The notes under the pieces: model-generated
Told to the model about the DNA's origin: nothing
Databases searched by the model: none
What the model saw: only the letters and a program-made list of their open reading frames with translations
Source: Candidatus Methanoperedens nitratireducens
Lineage (GTDB): Archaea > Halobacteriota > Methanosarcinia > Methanosarcinales > Methanoperedenaceae
Reading direction: 5' to 3'
Assembly: GCF_000685155.1 (NCBI RefSeq)
Contig: NZ_JMIY01000007.1
Span: forward strand, 443,381-507,380
Length of the DNA: 64,000 nt
In this document: positions 49,339-60,056 of the stretch, one piece after another
Numbering within the stretch: position 1 is the stretch's first letter
Layout of the letters: each line of letters begins with the position of its first letter
Program-made: the position numbers and the translations under genes

Positions 49339-50015
49339 ACATTCTCGGTGAAATAAGCTGCTTTGGTCTGTGCCTTGAATCATCCCATCTTGCTCCTTTT
49401 GTAGTGTCTCTTGTGGTTATTTCAATATCTTTACTGGCAGCAAGCCTCATGGTCAGGGGACCAAAACACAGGCTTTTGATATTTGTATCTGCCCAGATTA
49501 CGGTACTTCTGGCTATCATTGCTACCTTCTATCTGATGAAGTGCGATGGAATGCTGACGACCTATCTTTACCTGATCTATGCAGCCATGTCCAGTATCCT
49601 GGTGTTCGGAGTACATCGGTTCTATGACAGGGTAATGATCAGGCGACTCAATGCAAAACCAGCAGGTAACATAGTGGAATGGGTACAGGGATTTGTGAGC
49701 CAGCTGACAGCTGCCACTGTGTACTACTACGATTCAGCAGCACCAAGGGCTTTTGCTGCAGGCAGGTCTATCTTTATATCAATCGGGCTTCTTGAGATAT
49801 TGAATGATGATGAATTGAGAGCTGTACTGGCGCATGAGGCGTGGCATATCCGTAACAACTCAAGGATGCCGTATCTGAGACAGCTTGCTCTTATGACTTT
49901 TTCTTCGCATAAAAAATCTGAGCTTGAGTATATGGCAGATTGTTTTGCAGCAGAGATCGCAGGCAGTGAAGCGCTCTCTTCTGCCCATGATAAGTTGGAT
50001 AAAGTATTTATTTAA
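49335..50015 (+). CDS. Membrane metalloprotease, M56/M48-like (BlaR1-like)
   Basis: A 226-residue protein with three N-terminal hydrophobic helices (about 20-95), a cytosolic segment and the zinc motif AVLAHEAWHIRNNS (HExxH near 164-170). A downstream Glu is offered by KSELEYMADCFAAEIAG. It is coupled to the BlaI-like repressor and followed 22 bases later by HtpX. No penicillin-sensor domain is present, so the signal sensed must be different. Confidence 0.75.
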   Translation: MNILGEISCFGLCLESSHLAPFVVSLVVISISLLAASLMVRGPKHRLLIFVSAQITVLLAIIATFYLMKCDGMLTTYLYLIYAAMSSILVFGVHRFYDRVMIRRLNAKPAGNIVEWVQGFVSQLTAATVYYYDSAAPRAFAAGRSIFISIGLLEILNDDELRAVLAHEAWHIRNNSRMPYLRQLALMTFSSHKKSELEYMADCFAAEIAGSEALSSAHDKLDKVFI

Positions 50016-50037
50016 GTATAAATAAAGGAGATAGAAT

Positions 50038-51000
50038 ATGTGGCTTAAATTGAGATTGTATCTAGTAATGGCAGCAATGTTTGCCATAGTCTATGGACTT
50101 GTAGTATTTGCAGCTAATCGTATCGGAATAAGTGATCTTTGGATCTTCTACGGTATTCTGGCATCTTTTATGATGTTCATCCAGTACATGCTGGGCCCAA
50201 AGATGGTAGAGTGGTCTATGGGCGTGAAATATGTTAACGAACAGGAGTATCCTGCTCTTCACAGGATGGTAGCTGAACTTGCCAGAGATGCAAGGATACC
50301 AAAACCGAAGATAGGCATTGCAAGAATACCGATACCCAATGCTTTCGCATTCGGGCGATGGGCAAAGGACGGACGTGTATGCGTCACTGAAGGGATAATG
50401 AACCTTCTTAATGAGAGGGAGCTCAGGGCAGTACTGGCTCATGAGGTATCGCACCTGAAGCACAGAGATGTGGCAGTTATAACGATGATAAGCGTTATCC
50501 CTATGATAGCCTGGTATCTGGCATGGAACTCGCTGTTCTCAGGCGGGAGAGACCGCGGAAACAATATACTCATCGGCATAGCGGCTTTTGCTGTATATTT
50601 CCTGACAAACCTTCTTGTGCTGTATGTGTCAAGGATCAGGGAATACTCTGCGGATGAGGGTGCGGTAAAGCTTGGGAACAGTCCGCACCAGCTTGCATCA
50701 GCACTGTATAAACTCGTCTACGGCAGCGCCAGAATACCAAAGGAGTCATTAAAGCAGGTCGAAGGTATGAAGGCATTTTTCGCCAGTGACCCGTCCCGCG
50801 CAAGCCGTGAGATAAGGGAGCTATCCCAGATTGACCTTGACGGGAGCGGCACCATCGATGCAACTGAACTGGCCGCGCTCAGGACAAGACCAATTAAAGT
50901 AAACACTGCGGATAAGCTCATGGAGATGCTGAGCACACATCCCAATATGCTAAAACGCATCCAGCGGTTATCCTCACTTCAAGGGGTATCCGCTTATTAA
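50038..51000 (+). CDS. htpX: HtpX-like membrane protease (M48) with EF-hand insert
   Basis: A 320-residue membrane zinc protease for quality control of membrane proteins. Helices lie near 10-55 and 150-205; the zinc site is VLAHEVSHLKHRD (HExxH near 137-141) with the third ligand in REYSADEGAVK. Residues 266-277 (DLDGSGTIDATEL) form a perfect calcium-binding EF-hand loop, an unusual addition. The third gene of the BlaI-protease operon; AAAGGAG lies before the ATG. Confidence 0.88.
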   Translation: MWLKLRLYLVMAAMFAIVYGLVVFAANRIGISDLWIFYGILASFMMFIQYMLGPKMVEWSMGVKYVNEQEYPALHRMVAELARDARIPKPKIGIARIPIPNAFAFGRWAKDGRVCVTEGIMNLLNERELRAVLAHEVSHLKHRDVAVITMISVIPMIAWYLAWNSLFSGGRDRGNNILIGIAAFAVYFLTNLLVLYVSRIREYSADEGAVKLGNSPHQLASALYKLVYGSARIPKESLKQVEGMKAFFASDPSRASREIRELSQIDLDGSGTIDATELAALRTRPIKVNTADKLMEMLSTHPNMLKRIQRLSSLQGVSAY

Positions 51001-51137
51001 TTTTTTAGAATATATTATTAGAATATTTTAATTTTGGGCACGCCAAACTCAGGGTTTGAAGCGTGTGGTAATTTTAGTTATGAGTTTAAAGAAATAGAAT
51101 TGAATGCCAGGTCTTGGCATTCAATATTTTCAACACC

Positions 51138-51413
51138 TTATGGACACTGCGTTGCATCGACACCGTCAACTGTAGCTAAGAAGGAGCCTAAATCGCTGAC
51201 ATGATCGAACCCGAACAGTCTGGCGATGTTGCCCAGCCCAGCGCGGGGCTCTTCCTGGTTCGAAGCATGCTCACCGACGCCACCCTCTTTTGCCAGTTGC
51301 GACGTCACAACACCCCAGCACTGGGGATTTGCAGGTGCATCTGCCAGAGCCTGCTGAGCGCTGATAGCCGCAAATAATGCTACGAGGATAGAGATAAGCA
51401 CTATCTTTCTCAT
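51138..51413 (-). CDS. Small secreted protein
   Basis: A 91-residue protein with a signal peptide (MRKIVLISILVALFAAISA...ALA) and a mature part NPQCWGVVTSQLAKEGGVGE that ends with DATQCP. The two cysteines may form a disulfide. The 'GVGEH.S' and 'R.GLGN.A' words occur in other archaeal secreted small proteins, but the role is unknown. GGGAGGTGAG upstream is a strong ribosome binding site. Confidence 0.65.
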   Translation of the reverse strand: MRKIVLISILVALFAAISAQQALADAPANPQCWGVVTSQLAKEGGVGEHASNQEEPRAGLGNIARLFGFDHVSDLGSFLATVDGVDATQCP

Positions 51414-51488
51414 ACCGTTCTCACCTCCCGTTTGCTTAATTGATTCACTTCGTTATGTTTAAACTTTTCCCTGATACGATCGCCTCTC

Positions 51489-51504
51489 TAACCGTCGACG
51501 GTTA
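51489..51504. promoter_or_regulatory. 16-bp perfect palindrome, possible operator
   Basis: TAACCGTCGACGGTTA is a perfect dyad 76 bases upstream of the small secreted protein's start. The rest of the gap to 51670 has no gene. Confidence 0.4.
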
Positions 51505-51670
51505 CCACTAATGCCTCGCTACAATAGGTGAACTCAAGCAAAGTAAATTCAAGGAATGGTATGAGGTGGGGAATAAGTGAGGGGTGTTGCTGTAGTTATT
51601 TTAACCCCTCAGTCAAAAAGTCCATAACCCAACTCTAATGAGTTGAGACTATGGTAGTTCACAAATATTA

Positions 51671-52063
51671 TTATGAGCTAATGGGTGCAATATTTCCCAA
51701 CTCCTTTAATCGTTCGATCTTTAGCAGCGCTTCATCAACAGCTTTTTTCTTCTGTCTTTCAAGCTGGGCCACTATCTCACTGAAGCCGATTTTAAGTGAG
51801 TGTATCTTATATGGTCTTCCCTTACCTGGCTTTTTCTCTTCCCTCTCGTTTACCCAGTCATGTTCCTTTAACTCTCTCATAGCAATGCTAACTTCAGGCT
51901 GGCGCAATCCCGTGCCTCTCTCAAGTTCCGTAGATGTAGCCTCATCCACATGTTTAAGATAGCTCAGGATCCTGGCAATAGGTCTTCTCATTCCCAAATA
52001 CATAAGCATATCTGCAATTTCTTCGTTCTTTTCGTTGAATTGTTTGATAGTGATAGTCTTCAT
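51671..52063 (-). CDS. Winged-helix transcriptional regulator
   Basis: A 130-residue regulator. GGGAG five bases before the ATG at 52063 fixes the start; the longer TTG-started frame is unlikely. The DNA-binding core is RRPIARILSYLKHVDEATST, ELERGTGLRQPEVSIAMREL, followed by a basic wing (REEKKPGKGRPYKIHSL) and a coiled C-terminus. It resembles archaeal MarR/TrmB-type regulators. Targets unknown. Confidence 0.75.
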   Translation of the reverse strand: MKTITIKQFNEKNEEIADMLMYLGMRRPIARILSYLKHVDEATSTELERGTGLRQPEVSIAMRELKEHDWVNEREEKKPGKGRPYKIHSLKIGFSEIVAQLERQKKKAVDEALLKIERLKELGNIAPISS

Positions 52064-52237
52064 GGTGACTCCCAAGCGATATTGTGCCTTGTTATTATTT
52101 TAATCTTTCGATAACAATCAAGGAGACAGGAAGACAGGAATGGAAGAAAGCGATTTCATCAATAATTCTTTTTTGATTTCGATAAAGGTAGCAACTGGCT
52201 GCAAAATATAGTGGATAAAGGCTCTCATAAAAACAGG

Positions 52238-52278
52238 TAAAAAATCCTGAATGCTCCAATTCATACAGCATTCAGGAT
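52238..52278 (-). terminator. Intrinsic-like terminator after groEL
   Basis: ATCCTGAATGCT and AGCATTCAGGAT form a perfect 12-bp stem with an 11-base loop; on the minus strand it is followed by TTTTTT. It lies 26 bases beyond the groEL stop. Confidence 0.75.
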
Positions 52279-52303
52279 CTTGTATAGCTACTACTTTTTG
52301 AAA

Positions 52304-54200
<1,897 letters not shown>

Positions 54201-54257
54201 AAATAGCCTCCTTTACATATTAATTATTTAACAGTACGGGTTTTTCATTGTTTGCAC

Positions 54258-54275
54258 TTCTATATATACTTTTCT
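54258..54275 (-). promoter_or_regulatory. groES-groEL promoter
   Basis: AAAAGTATATATAG on the minus strand is a strong TATA box with a purine-rich element ahead. Start of transcription is expected near 54236, giving a leader of about 36 bases. No CIRCE element is seen. Confidence 0.6.
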
Positions 54276-54368
54276 TATCATAATTATAATAAAATTTTAT
54301 TAAAAATCTGATTTATAGTCAGGCTATTAAATAATCACAACTCTAAAAAAGCTGCAAATATGGACTTA

Positions 54369-55226
54369 TTAGCGGCTCTTTCTCTTCCTGTGGTAATCCA
54401 TTATAATAAGCAGGGTAACTACAAACAGACATCCAATAAAGAACATAATGCCAGGATGAGTTACAATCGTATCAGCTATCCTCGTAAGAATATCAGGCGT
54501 AACTCTTTCTGCCGCATCGTATGCAGTTGCTGGCGTTACCGTAGTGTCGTTCAGGATATCTGTCGTTGGTGGCGCATAAACGATTGGTTCGGGTATCTCA
54601 GATGGAGTTATAGATTCTGTTATATCTGCAGGCACAGGAGTAACCGTGGGCATAGCATCGATTGTATCGTAACTTCCTGCATCTTTTATGGTCTCGCTCA
54701 GAATCCCTTCAGGCATGGATGTAGCGTTTGCCGATAGATCGGATGCTGGATATTGCACTCTCAATGTGCCGTCTGTATTTTGCGCAAATTTTGCATTCCT
54801 GTCCTTTCTCATGAAGAACTCGATCATACCTGAAGCAGACGCACCTGCAAATATTACACCAAGATACTTTCTTAGCATATCAACTACGGATCTTCTATCA
54901 GCCTTCTCCGGCACAACGACAATGAGCTTTCTCACAGGCGCATAGATTTTGACTTCCCGACCCTTCTCGCTGTATTTAATCTTATCTATCCTTATAAGTC
55001 CAACGTCCTCCAGGTTCTCAAGATTATAAACAATCGTTGATATTGGAGCATGTAAGTGCTCTGCGATATCCGAGGCAGAGAGCGGTACATCAGCCAGAAG
55101 CTCGATTATTTGTCGTGCAGTATCATTTGATATAACCTGTGTTATCCTCTTGGACTCCTCACCAAGGGGCAGTATGAGGAGTTTCTCATCACCCGTGCTG
55201 GCATCGTTCTCTGGCATTGTTATCAT
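54369..55226 (-). CDS. ArsR-like regulator with C-terminal membrane anchor
   Basis: A 285-residue protein. An N-terminal winged helix (SNDTARQIIELLADVPLSAS, then DIAEHLHAPISTIVYNLENL) is followed by a long Thr/Pro-rich, probably extracytoplasmic or flexible segment and a last hydrophobic helix (GIMFFIGCLFVVTLLIIMDY) with a basic end. Such membrane-tethered regulators are common in Methanosarcinales. Whether it controls groESL, which points the same way downstream, is unknown. Confidence 0.75.
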   Translation of the reverse strand: MITMPENDASTGDEKLLILPLGEESKRITQVISNDTARQIIELLADVPLSASDIAEHLHAPISTIVYNLENLEDVGLIRIDKIKYSEKGREVKIYAPVRKLIVVVPEKADRRSVVDMLRKYLGVIFAGASASGMIEFFMRKDRNAKFAQNTDGTLRVQYPASDLSANATSMPEGILSETIKDAGSYDTIDAMPTVTPVPADITESITPSEIPEPIVYAPPTTDILNDTTVTPATAYDAAERVTPDILTRIADTIVTHPGIMFFIGCLFVVTLLIIMDYHRKRKSR

Positions 55227-55452
55227 TGATTAGCATGGATACTAAAAGAGATTGCTATAACTGCGAATCAATTCGTAGTATTGGTGGCAATTTTTTATGA
55301 AGCCAACAGAGTCGCAGAGGCACGGAGAGCTTTTTTGGATATATTTCTCTGTGTCAACAACACCATAACTCTTTTATAGGCAAAATATTAAAGGTAATTA
55401 TGTTAGGACATATTATCCAGCAGAGTATATGGGGTTAAAGAGGGTGATTAGA

Positions 55453-56991
55453 ATGGTAGAAAAGAAAAATAAACCAAAAAGCCAGTATGGACTGGCTGGT
55501 AGAGCGAAATCGTTCTGGATAGCAAGTACTCCCGAAACTGACTTTCCCTCATTGCCGGAGAATATCTCCGTTGATGTTGCAGTTCTGGGAGGAGGGATAG
55601 CAGGTATAACCTCGGCATTATTCTTGAAAGATGCAGGCCTGACGGTTGCCGTTGTTGAGGCTGGCAGGATCTTAGAAGGGGTTACAGGACATACAACTGC
55701 CCATATCTCTTCGGCCCATAATATTATTTACCGCTACCTTATCGACCATTTTGGTAAAGAGGGTGCAAAGCAGTATGCTGATGCCAATCAGATGGCCATA
55801 GAGAGGATCGCACGGCTGGTGGGGGATAACAGCATTGCCTGTGATTTTAGAAGAACATCAGAATACATTTACGCAGAGAACAGAGACGACCTGGATAAAC
55901 TTAAAACCGAGTTCGAAGCTGCTGAAAGTCTTGGCCTTCCTGTATCCTTCCTGGATGCAGCGCCTCTTCCGTTTAAGACATATGGTGCTATTCATTACCA
56001 GAACCAGGCGCAGTTCCACCCGCGTAAGTACCTCCTGGCCCTGGCAAAGTTGATCCCGGGCGATGGCAGCTTCATATTTGAGAATACACGTGCTCTTGAT
56101 GTTGGGGCAGGTGAACCGCATAGAATTGAAACCGATAAGGGCTACTTAACAGCAAAGAATGTTATCGTTGCTACTCACTATCCCATTCTTAACGAGGGAC
56201 TGCTCTTTATGCGTATGGCGCCCTACCGCTCGTATGTCCTGGGCATACGGGTTGCTGATGAGATCCCGGAAGAGATGTTTGACAGCAGTGAGTACCCGTC
56301 TCATTACATACGCACCCAGCCCACTCCTTATGGTCCCCTGATCATTGTTGGAGGAGAGGATCACGCCACAGGCCATGTGACCGATACGGCTGAACATTAT
56401 AAGAGGCTTGAGCGATTTGCCCGCGATCATTTCCAGGTCAAATCGATCGATTACCGCTGGTCTACCTAGGATAATTATTCGTTTGACAGGGTTCCTTTTA
56501 TTGGAAGATTTATCCCGGGCAGCAGGCACTTCTATGTAGCCACTGCCTTTAAGGGCTGGGGTATGACACACGGTACGATCGCCGGTATGCTCTTATCTGA
56601 TCTGATCCTTGGCAGACCCAACCCTTATTATGAACTGTATGATCCGGGCCGCCTGAAACTCATGACCACAGGAGCGAAACTGATCACACAGAATATACAT
56701 ATCGCTGAAACCCTCATAAGAGGCAGGCTCTCAAGACCTGAGAAACTTACTCCTCTTGATGTGGGTGAGGCCAAAGTCGCAGAGATCGATGACAGGGAAG
56801 CTGCTGTGTACAAAGACGATAGAGGGGAGATACATGCACTTTCTCCTGTCTGCACTCATATGGGGTGTATCGTTAGCTGGAACAACGCAGAGAGATCCTG
56901 GGACTGTCCCTGTCACGGTTCGCGTTTTAATTTCGATGGGAAAATCCTCCACTGTCCGACTGTAAAGAAACTTGAGAAAAGGCAGATTTAA
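55453..56991 (+). pseudogene. FAD oxidoreductase with Rieske domain, in-frame amber stop
   Basis: One continuous frame of about 512 codons has a TAG at 56467-56469. Upstream lies a DAO-type FAD domain (DVAVLGGGIAGITSALFLKD; HTTAHISSAHN). Downstream it continues FDRVPFIGRF and GWGMTHGTIAGMLLSDLI, then a Rieske centre VCTHMGC...CPCHGSRF. Family members commonly have Gln at the stop (WSTQD), so CAG to TAG is the simple explanation. The two halves are otherwise undamaged, so the change is recent, or a sequence error, or readthrough occurs. Confidence 0.8.
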
Positions 56992-57019
56992 AATATCCTT
57001 CAATCTTTCTCGGTAATAG

Positions 57020-57069
57020 CTGCGCTGGGCTTCGCCCAGACCCGGGGAGGCGCCGCTTGCAAGCGGAGT
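57020..57069 (-). repeat. GC-rich palindromic repeat, copy 10
   Basis: GCGCTGGGCTTCGCCCAG and CCGCTTGCAAGCGG form hairpins in the copy 8/9 orientation. The stems keep pairing while bases differ (GCTTGCAAGC for GCTCATGAGC). It again sits directly upstream of a toxin-antitoxin pair. Confidence 0.75.
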
Positions 57070-57134
57070 TTAGCTTTAGCGTACGATGTGAATCTGGCTA
57101 TCTTTAAATATAAACATAACATAAAAAGCCTTAA

Positions 57135-57530
57135 ATGAAAGACGAAATAGAAGAGATTGTTTCAAGGCTAAAGCAGTTTAGTTTTATTCACTCGATTGTT
57201 CTGTTTGGTTCCAAGGCTAAGGGGACTGGAAGAGCGGAAAGCGATGTGGATATATGCATCGTACCAAAGCCGGAGGCTGATGTGAGCTTAAAGGAGAGAA
57301 TTGCTCTTAATAATATAGTGCCTGAGAGCATAGATATCTCATTACTCAGCGAATTGCCAGTATATATACGCAAAAGAGTTTTTCTTGAAGGGAAGGTGCT
57401 TTACACGGAAGATCCCTATTACGTATTGACCCTTGCGAAGGAAAATGATCTCGAATACGTCAGGTACCAGAGGATGAAAAGGGATTATCATACAGGCGTT
57501 ATGAAGCGTGTCAGGTTAAAGCTGAGATGA
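57135..57530 (+). CDS. mntA: MNT-type nucleotidyltransferase antitoxin
   Basis: A 131-residue nucleotidyltransferase with GSKAKGTGRAESDVDICIVP (GSx10DxD) near 26-45. The C-terminal extension (YVLTLAKENDLEYVRYQRMK) is longer than in the 30-kb gene. It overlaps the HEPN gene by four bases. Confidence 0.85.
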   Translation: MKDEIEEIVSRLKQFSFIHSIVLFGSKAKGTGRAESDVDICIVPKPEADVSLKERIALNNIVPESIDISLLSELPVYIRKRVFLEGKVLYTEDPYYVLTLAKENDLEYVRYQRMKRDYHTGVMKRVRLKLR

Positions 57531-57970
57531 TTGACTTGGACAACGAAAGATTGATTGAAAAAATGGATGAACTGGAAAATTACCTGAGAGAGCTTGAGGA
57601 ATACCTTCCTGAAGATGAAGATGATTATTTAAAAAGCGGGATGAGGAAAAGGGCATGCGAAAGGGCATTCCAGTTGGCATGCGAGAATTTGTTAGATATC
57701 TGCAACTTAATAATATCGGAGGAAGGGTTTGGAATTCCTGCCGACAGTAAAGATACGGTAAAAAAGCTTGCCGAACACGGTGTAATATCAAAATACCTGG
57801 GATCAAGACTTGAGGAGCTTGTCGGCTTTCGAAATCTGCTGGTTCATCTATATGGAAAAGTGGATGATTCCAGAGCATATAATTATTTACATGCAGATTC
57901 AAAAGATTTTTACGAGTTCCTTGAAGCCGTTGAGAATTATATTACTTCTAAAAGCAAATCAAAAAAATAA
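57527..57970 (+). CDS. hepT: HEPN-family toxin (HepT, DUF86)
   Basis: A 147-residue HEPN protein. The active site RNLLVHLYG (Rx4HxY) is near 103-111, and RAFQLACENLLDICNLIISE forms the central helix. It is the YutE-like longer branch of the family. Paired with the nucleotidyltransferase upstream, and its end almost touches the convergent thrC. Confidence 0.88.
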   Translation: MIDLDNERLIEKMDELENYLRELEEYLPEDEDDYLKSGMRKRACERAFQLACENLLDICNLIISEEGFGIPADSKDTVKKLAEHGVISKYLGSRLEELVGFRNLLVHLYGKVDDSRAYNYLHADSKDFYEFLEAVENYITSKSKSKK

Positions 57971-57972
57971 AA

Positions 57973-59112
57973 TCACATCAGCCCGTACATATCCTTCAAT
58001 CCGTGTCCTGTTGCAAGGCAAACAACTGTGCCTGATAACTCCTTTTTCATAATGCCAGCGTATGCCACAGCCCCGCTTGGCTCAACAAAAATTCCGTTCC
58101 TTGCAAGCTTATCCCGTGCATCAAGCGCCTCTTTATCAGAGACTCGCAGGGCTTCACCGCCTGAATCCCGGATCGCCTTAAGTGCTGCAAGACCATATGT
58201 GGGATCACCGCATGCTATGGCAGTTGCTACTGTATCAGGGTTGCGGACAGGTATAATCTCATTAAGGTCGTTCTCCCATGCATGAACCACAGGAGCGCAG
58301 TTCTCAACCTGCACACCTGTTATACCGGGTATTTTATCTGTTATCCCCACAAGCACAAGCTCGCGGAAGGCCTCAGAAATACTCCATATAAGCGTGCCGT
58401 TGCCCACAGGCACTACAATATGATCCGGGACACGCCAGTATAACTGATCCGCTATCTCAAATCCCACGGTTTTAGTACCCTCGCTGCGCCATGTATAATC
58501 ACCTGTTAAAAATGATTCAGTATGGGATGCAACATATTCCTCAGCCTGTTTGATTGCAGCAGAGTAATCTCCTTCTACATCTATTATCCCGGCACCGTAA
58601 GCCTTTATCTGCGTTATCTTTTCTTTACCCACTATATCCGGGATGTATACCCTGCACTCAAGCCCTGCATAAGCCGCATACGCAGCCACGCTTGCTCCCA
58701 TGTTACCGGTAGAGGCAAGAGCGACCTTGCATTTTCCAGACTCAAGCGCTTTGGTTATCTCAAGGGATGAACCCCTGTCTTTAAAAGAACCTGTGGGATT
58801 TGCTGCTTCATACTTTATAAGCAATCGCTCGCCCTTACCAAGCCTCTTGTTCTCAAGCAGGGGAGTATTCCCCTCTCCCATTGTTATAATCCTGGAGAGA
58901 TCTTTTACAGGCATAAACGCCCAGTATTTCCAGTGTGCGGGCTTTGCGCGCATAAAATCATCCCGCAGAATAACCCTCTGTATAGATTTGTAATCATATT
59001 CAGCATCAAGAGCAGAGCCGCACTCACATCTCGGAATTGGCAGACGTTCTATCTCATTGGGCTTATGTTTTCTCCCGCAGCGAAAACACCTGTAACTGGT
59101 GACATATACCAT
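57973..59112 (-). CDS. thrC: Threonine synthase
   Basis: A 379-residue PLP enzyme converting O-phosphohomoserine to threonine. An N-terminal zinc-ribbon-like segment (CFRCGRKHK...CECGS) is typical of this branch. The PLP lysine lies in PTGSFKDRGSSLE (near 107-115), ALASTGNMGASVAAYAA follows, and the phosphate loop VPVGNGTL is near 237. It has no homoserine-pathway neighbours here. Confidence 0.92.
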   Translation of the reverse strand: MVYVTSYRCFRCGRKHKPNEIERLPIPRCECGSALDAEYDYKSIQRVILRDDFMRAKPAHWKYWAFMPVKDLSRIITMGEGNTPLLENKRLGKGERLLIKYEAANPTGSFKDRGSSLEITKALESGKCKVALASTGNMGASVAAYAAYAGLECRVYIPDIVGKEKITQIKAYGAGIIDVEGDYSAAIKQAEEYVASHTESFLTGDYTWRSEGTKTVGFEIADQLYWRVPDHIVVPVGNGTLIWSISEAFRELVLVGITDKIPGITGVQVENCAPVVHAWENDLNEIIPVRNPDTVATAIACGDPTYGLAALKAIRDSGGEALRVSDKEALDARDKLARNGIFVEPSGAVAYAGIMKKELSGTVVCLATGHGLKDMYGLM

Positions 59113-59203
59113 AGAGATTAATTCACATGCCTCTGTTAAATATTATTCGGAGCACAAGGCTTATTATTTTAAAAAACCCAACTAAATATGGGGAGTTAAA
59201 TTC

Positions 59204-59668
59204 GTGTTGATCACAGAGGGAATATTAATATCTCACGTCCTGTTCGGCGTACTGGGAATACTTGGAGGCGTCTGGGTATTCGCAGAGGTCTTAAATGTAA
59301 GTGAGAGCAATATAAAAAGAATAAAATATGCAAGTATAGCAGTTGCCCTGTTTATATGGTTATCCTACCTGCTCGGAGGATACTGGTATGTGGAATATTA
59401 TGGAGCTGATAGGGATATAATACTGGCAGGTCCCTGGCCATGGGCACACTCGTTCTTTATGGAGGTAAAGGAGCATGTATTCTTCTCATTGCTCTTTCTC
59501 AGTACATTCCTGCCGGTTGCAGTGTACAACAGCAACCTTCACGCTGATAGAAGTGCCAGGAATCTGGTGCTGACAGTTGCAGGACTGATCATGCTCCTTG
59601 GACTTACCATGGAAGGATTCGGGGCTGTGATATCCATGGGAGTAAGGATGGGACTTTTGCCCGGGTGA
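59204..59668 (+). CDS. Membrane protein, four helices, possible haem-type
   Basis: A 154-residue protein with four hydrophobic helices (about 6-25, 42-62, 88-105, 125-148). Histidines in ISHVLFG, WAHSFFM and KEHVFFS are placed at helix starts, a pattern compatible with haem or metal binding but not proof. Not recognised. It is followed by a second membrane protein after five bases; the pair is an operon. Confidence 0.6.
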   Translation: MLITEGILISHVLFGVLGILGGVWVFAEVLNVSESNIKRIKYASIAVALFIWLSYLLGGYWYVEYYGADRDIILAGPWPWAHSFFMEVKEHVFFSLLFLSTFLPVAVYNSNLHADRSARNLVLTVAGLIMLLGLTMEGFGAVISMGVRMGLLPG

Positions 59669-59673
59669 TATAA

Positions 59674-59997
59674 ATGGTAAGCAGATCGATCGGAAAATAT
59701 ACTAAAGGATTCACTCTGTCGCTTATAGTAGTGAGCCTGTTCAATGCTCTGCTTGTTATTGCAAAAGAGTTAGATGAAGCATTGAAGGAGTGGATGGGAG
59801 CTGCAACAGGCCACCACTGGACAACCCATGGAGTTGCGGTCATAATCCTGTTCATTGTACTAGGGCTTGTATTCTCTACCAGGGATACGGGAAAGAGACT
59901 GACTGCCCTGACAGCGCTGGTATCAATCCTGGTGGTGACCATAATCAGCGGATTGATAATCGCAGGCTTTTATTTTCTGGAGATATGGTTTGAGTAA
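59674..59997 (+). CDS. Small membrane protein, partner of the preceding gene
   Basis: A 107-residue protein with three hydrophobic helices (about 12-30, 50-66, 78-100). GHHWTTHG between the first two adds three histidines. It resembles small DUF-type cytochrome-associated proteins, but no family is certain. Confidence 0.55.
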   Translation: MVSRSIGKYTKGFTLSLIVVSLFNALLVIAKELDEALKEWMGAATGHHWTTHGVAVIILFIVLGLVFSTRDTGKRLTALTALVSILVVTIISGLIIAGFYFLEIWFE

Positions 59998-60056
59998 TTG
60001 GTGAAATCCTTATTTGAAGTAGAGCTTATTAATGCCTATTCGCTTCGTATCTATTG

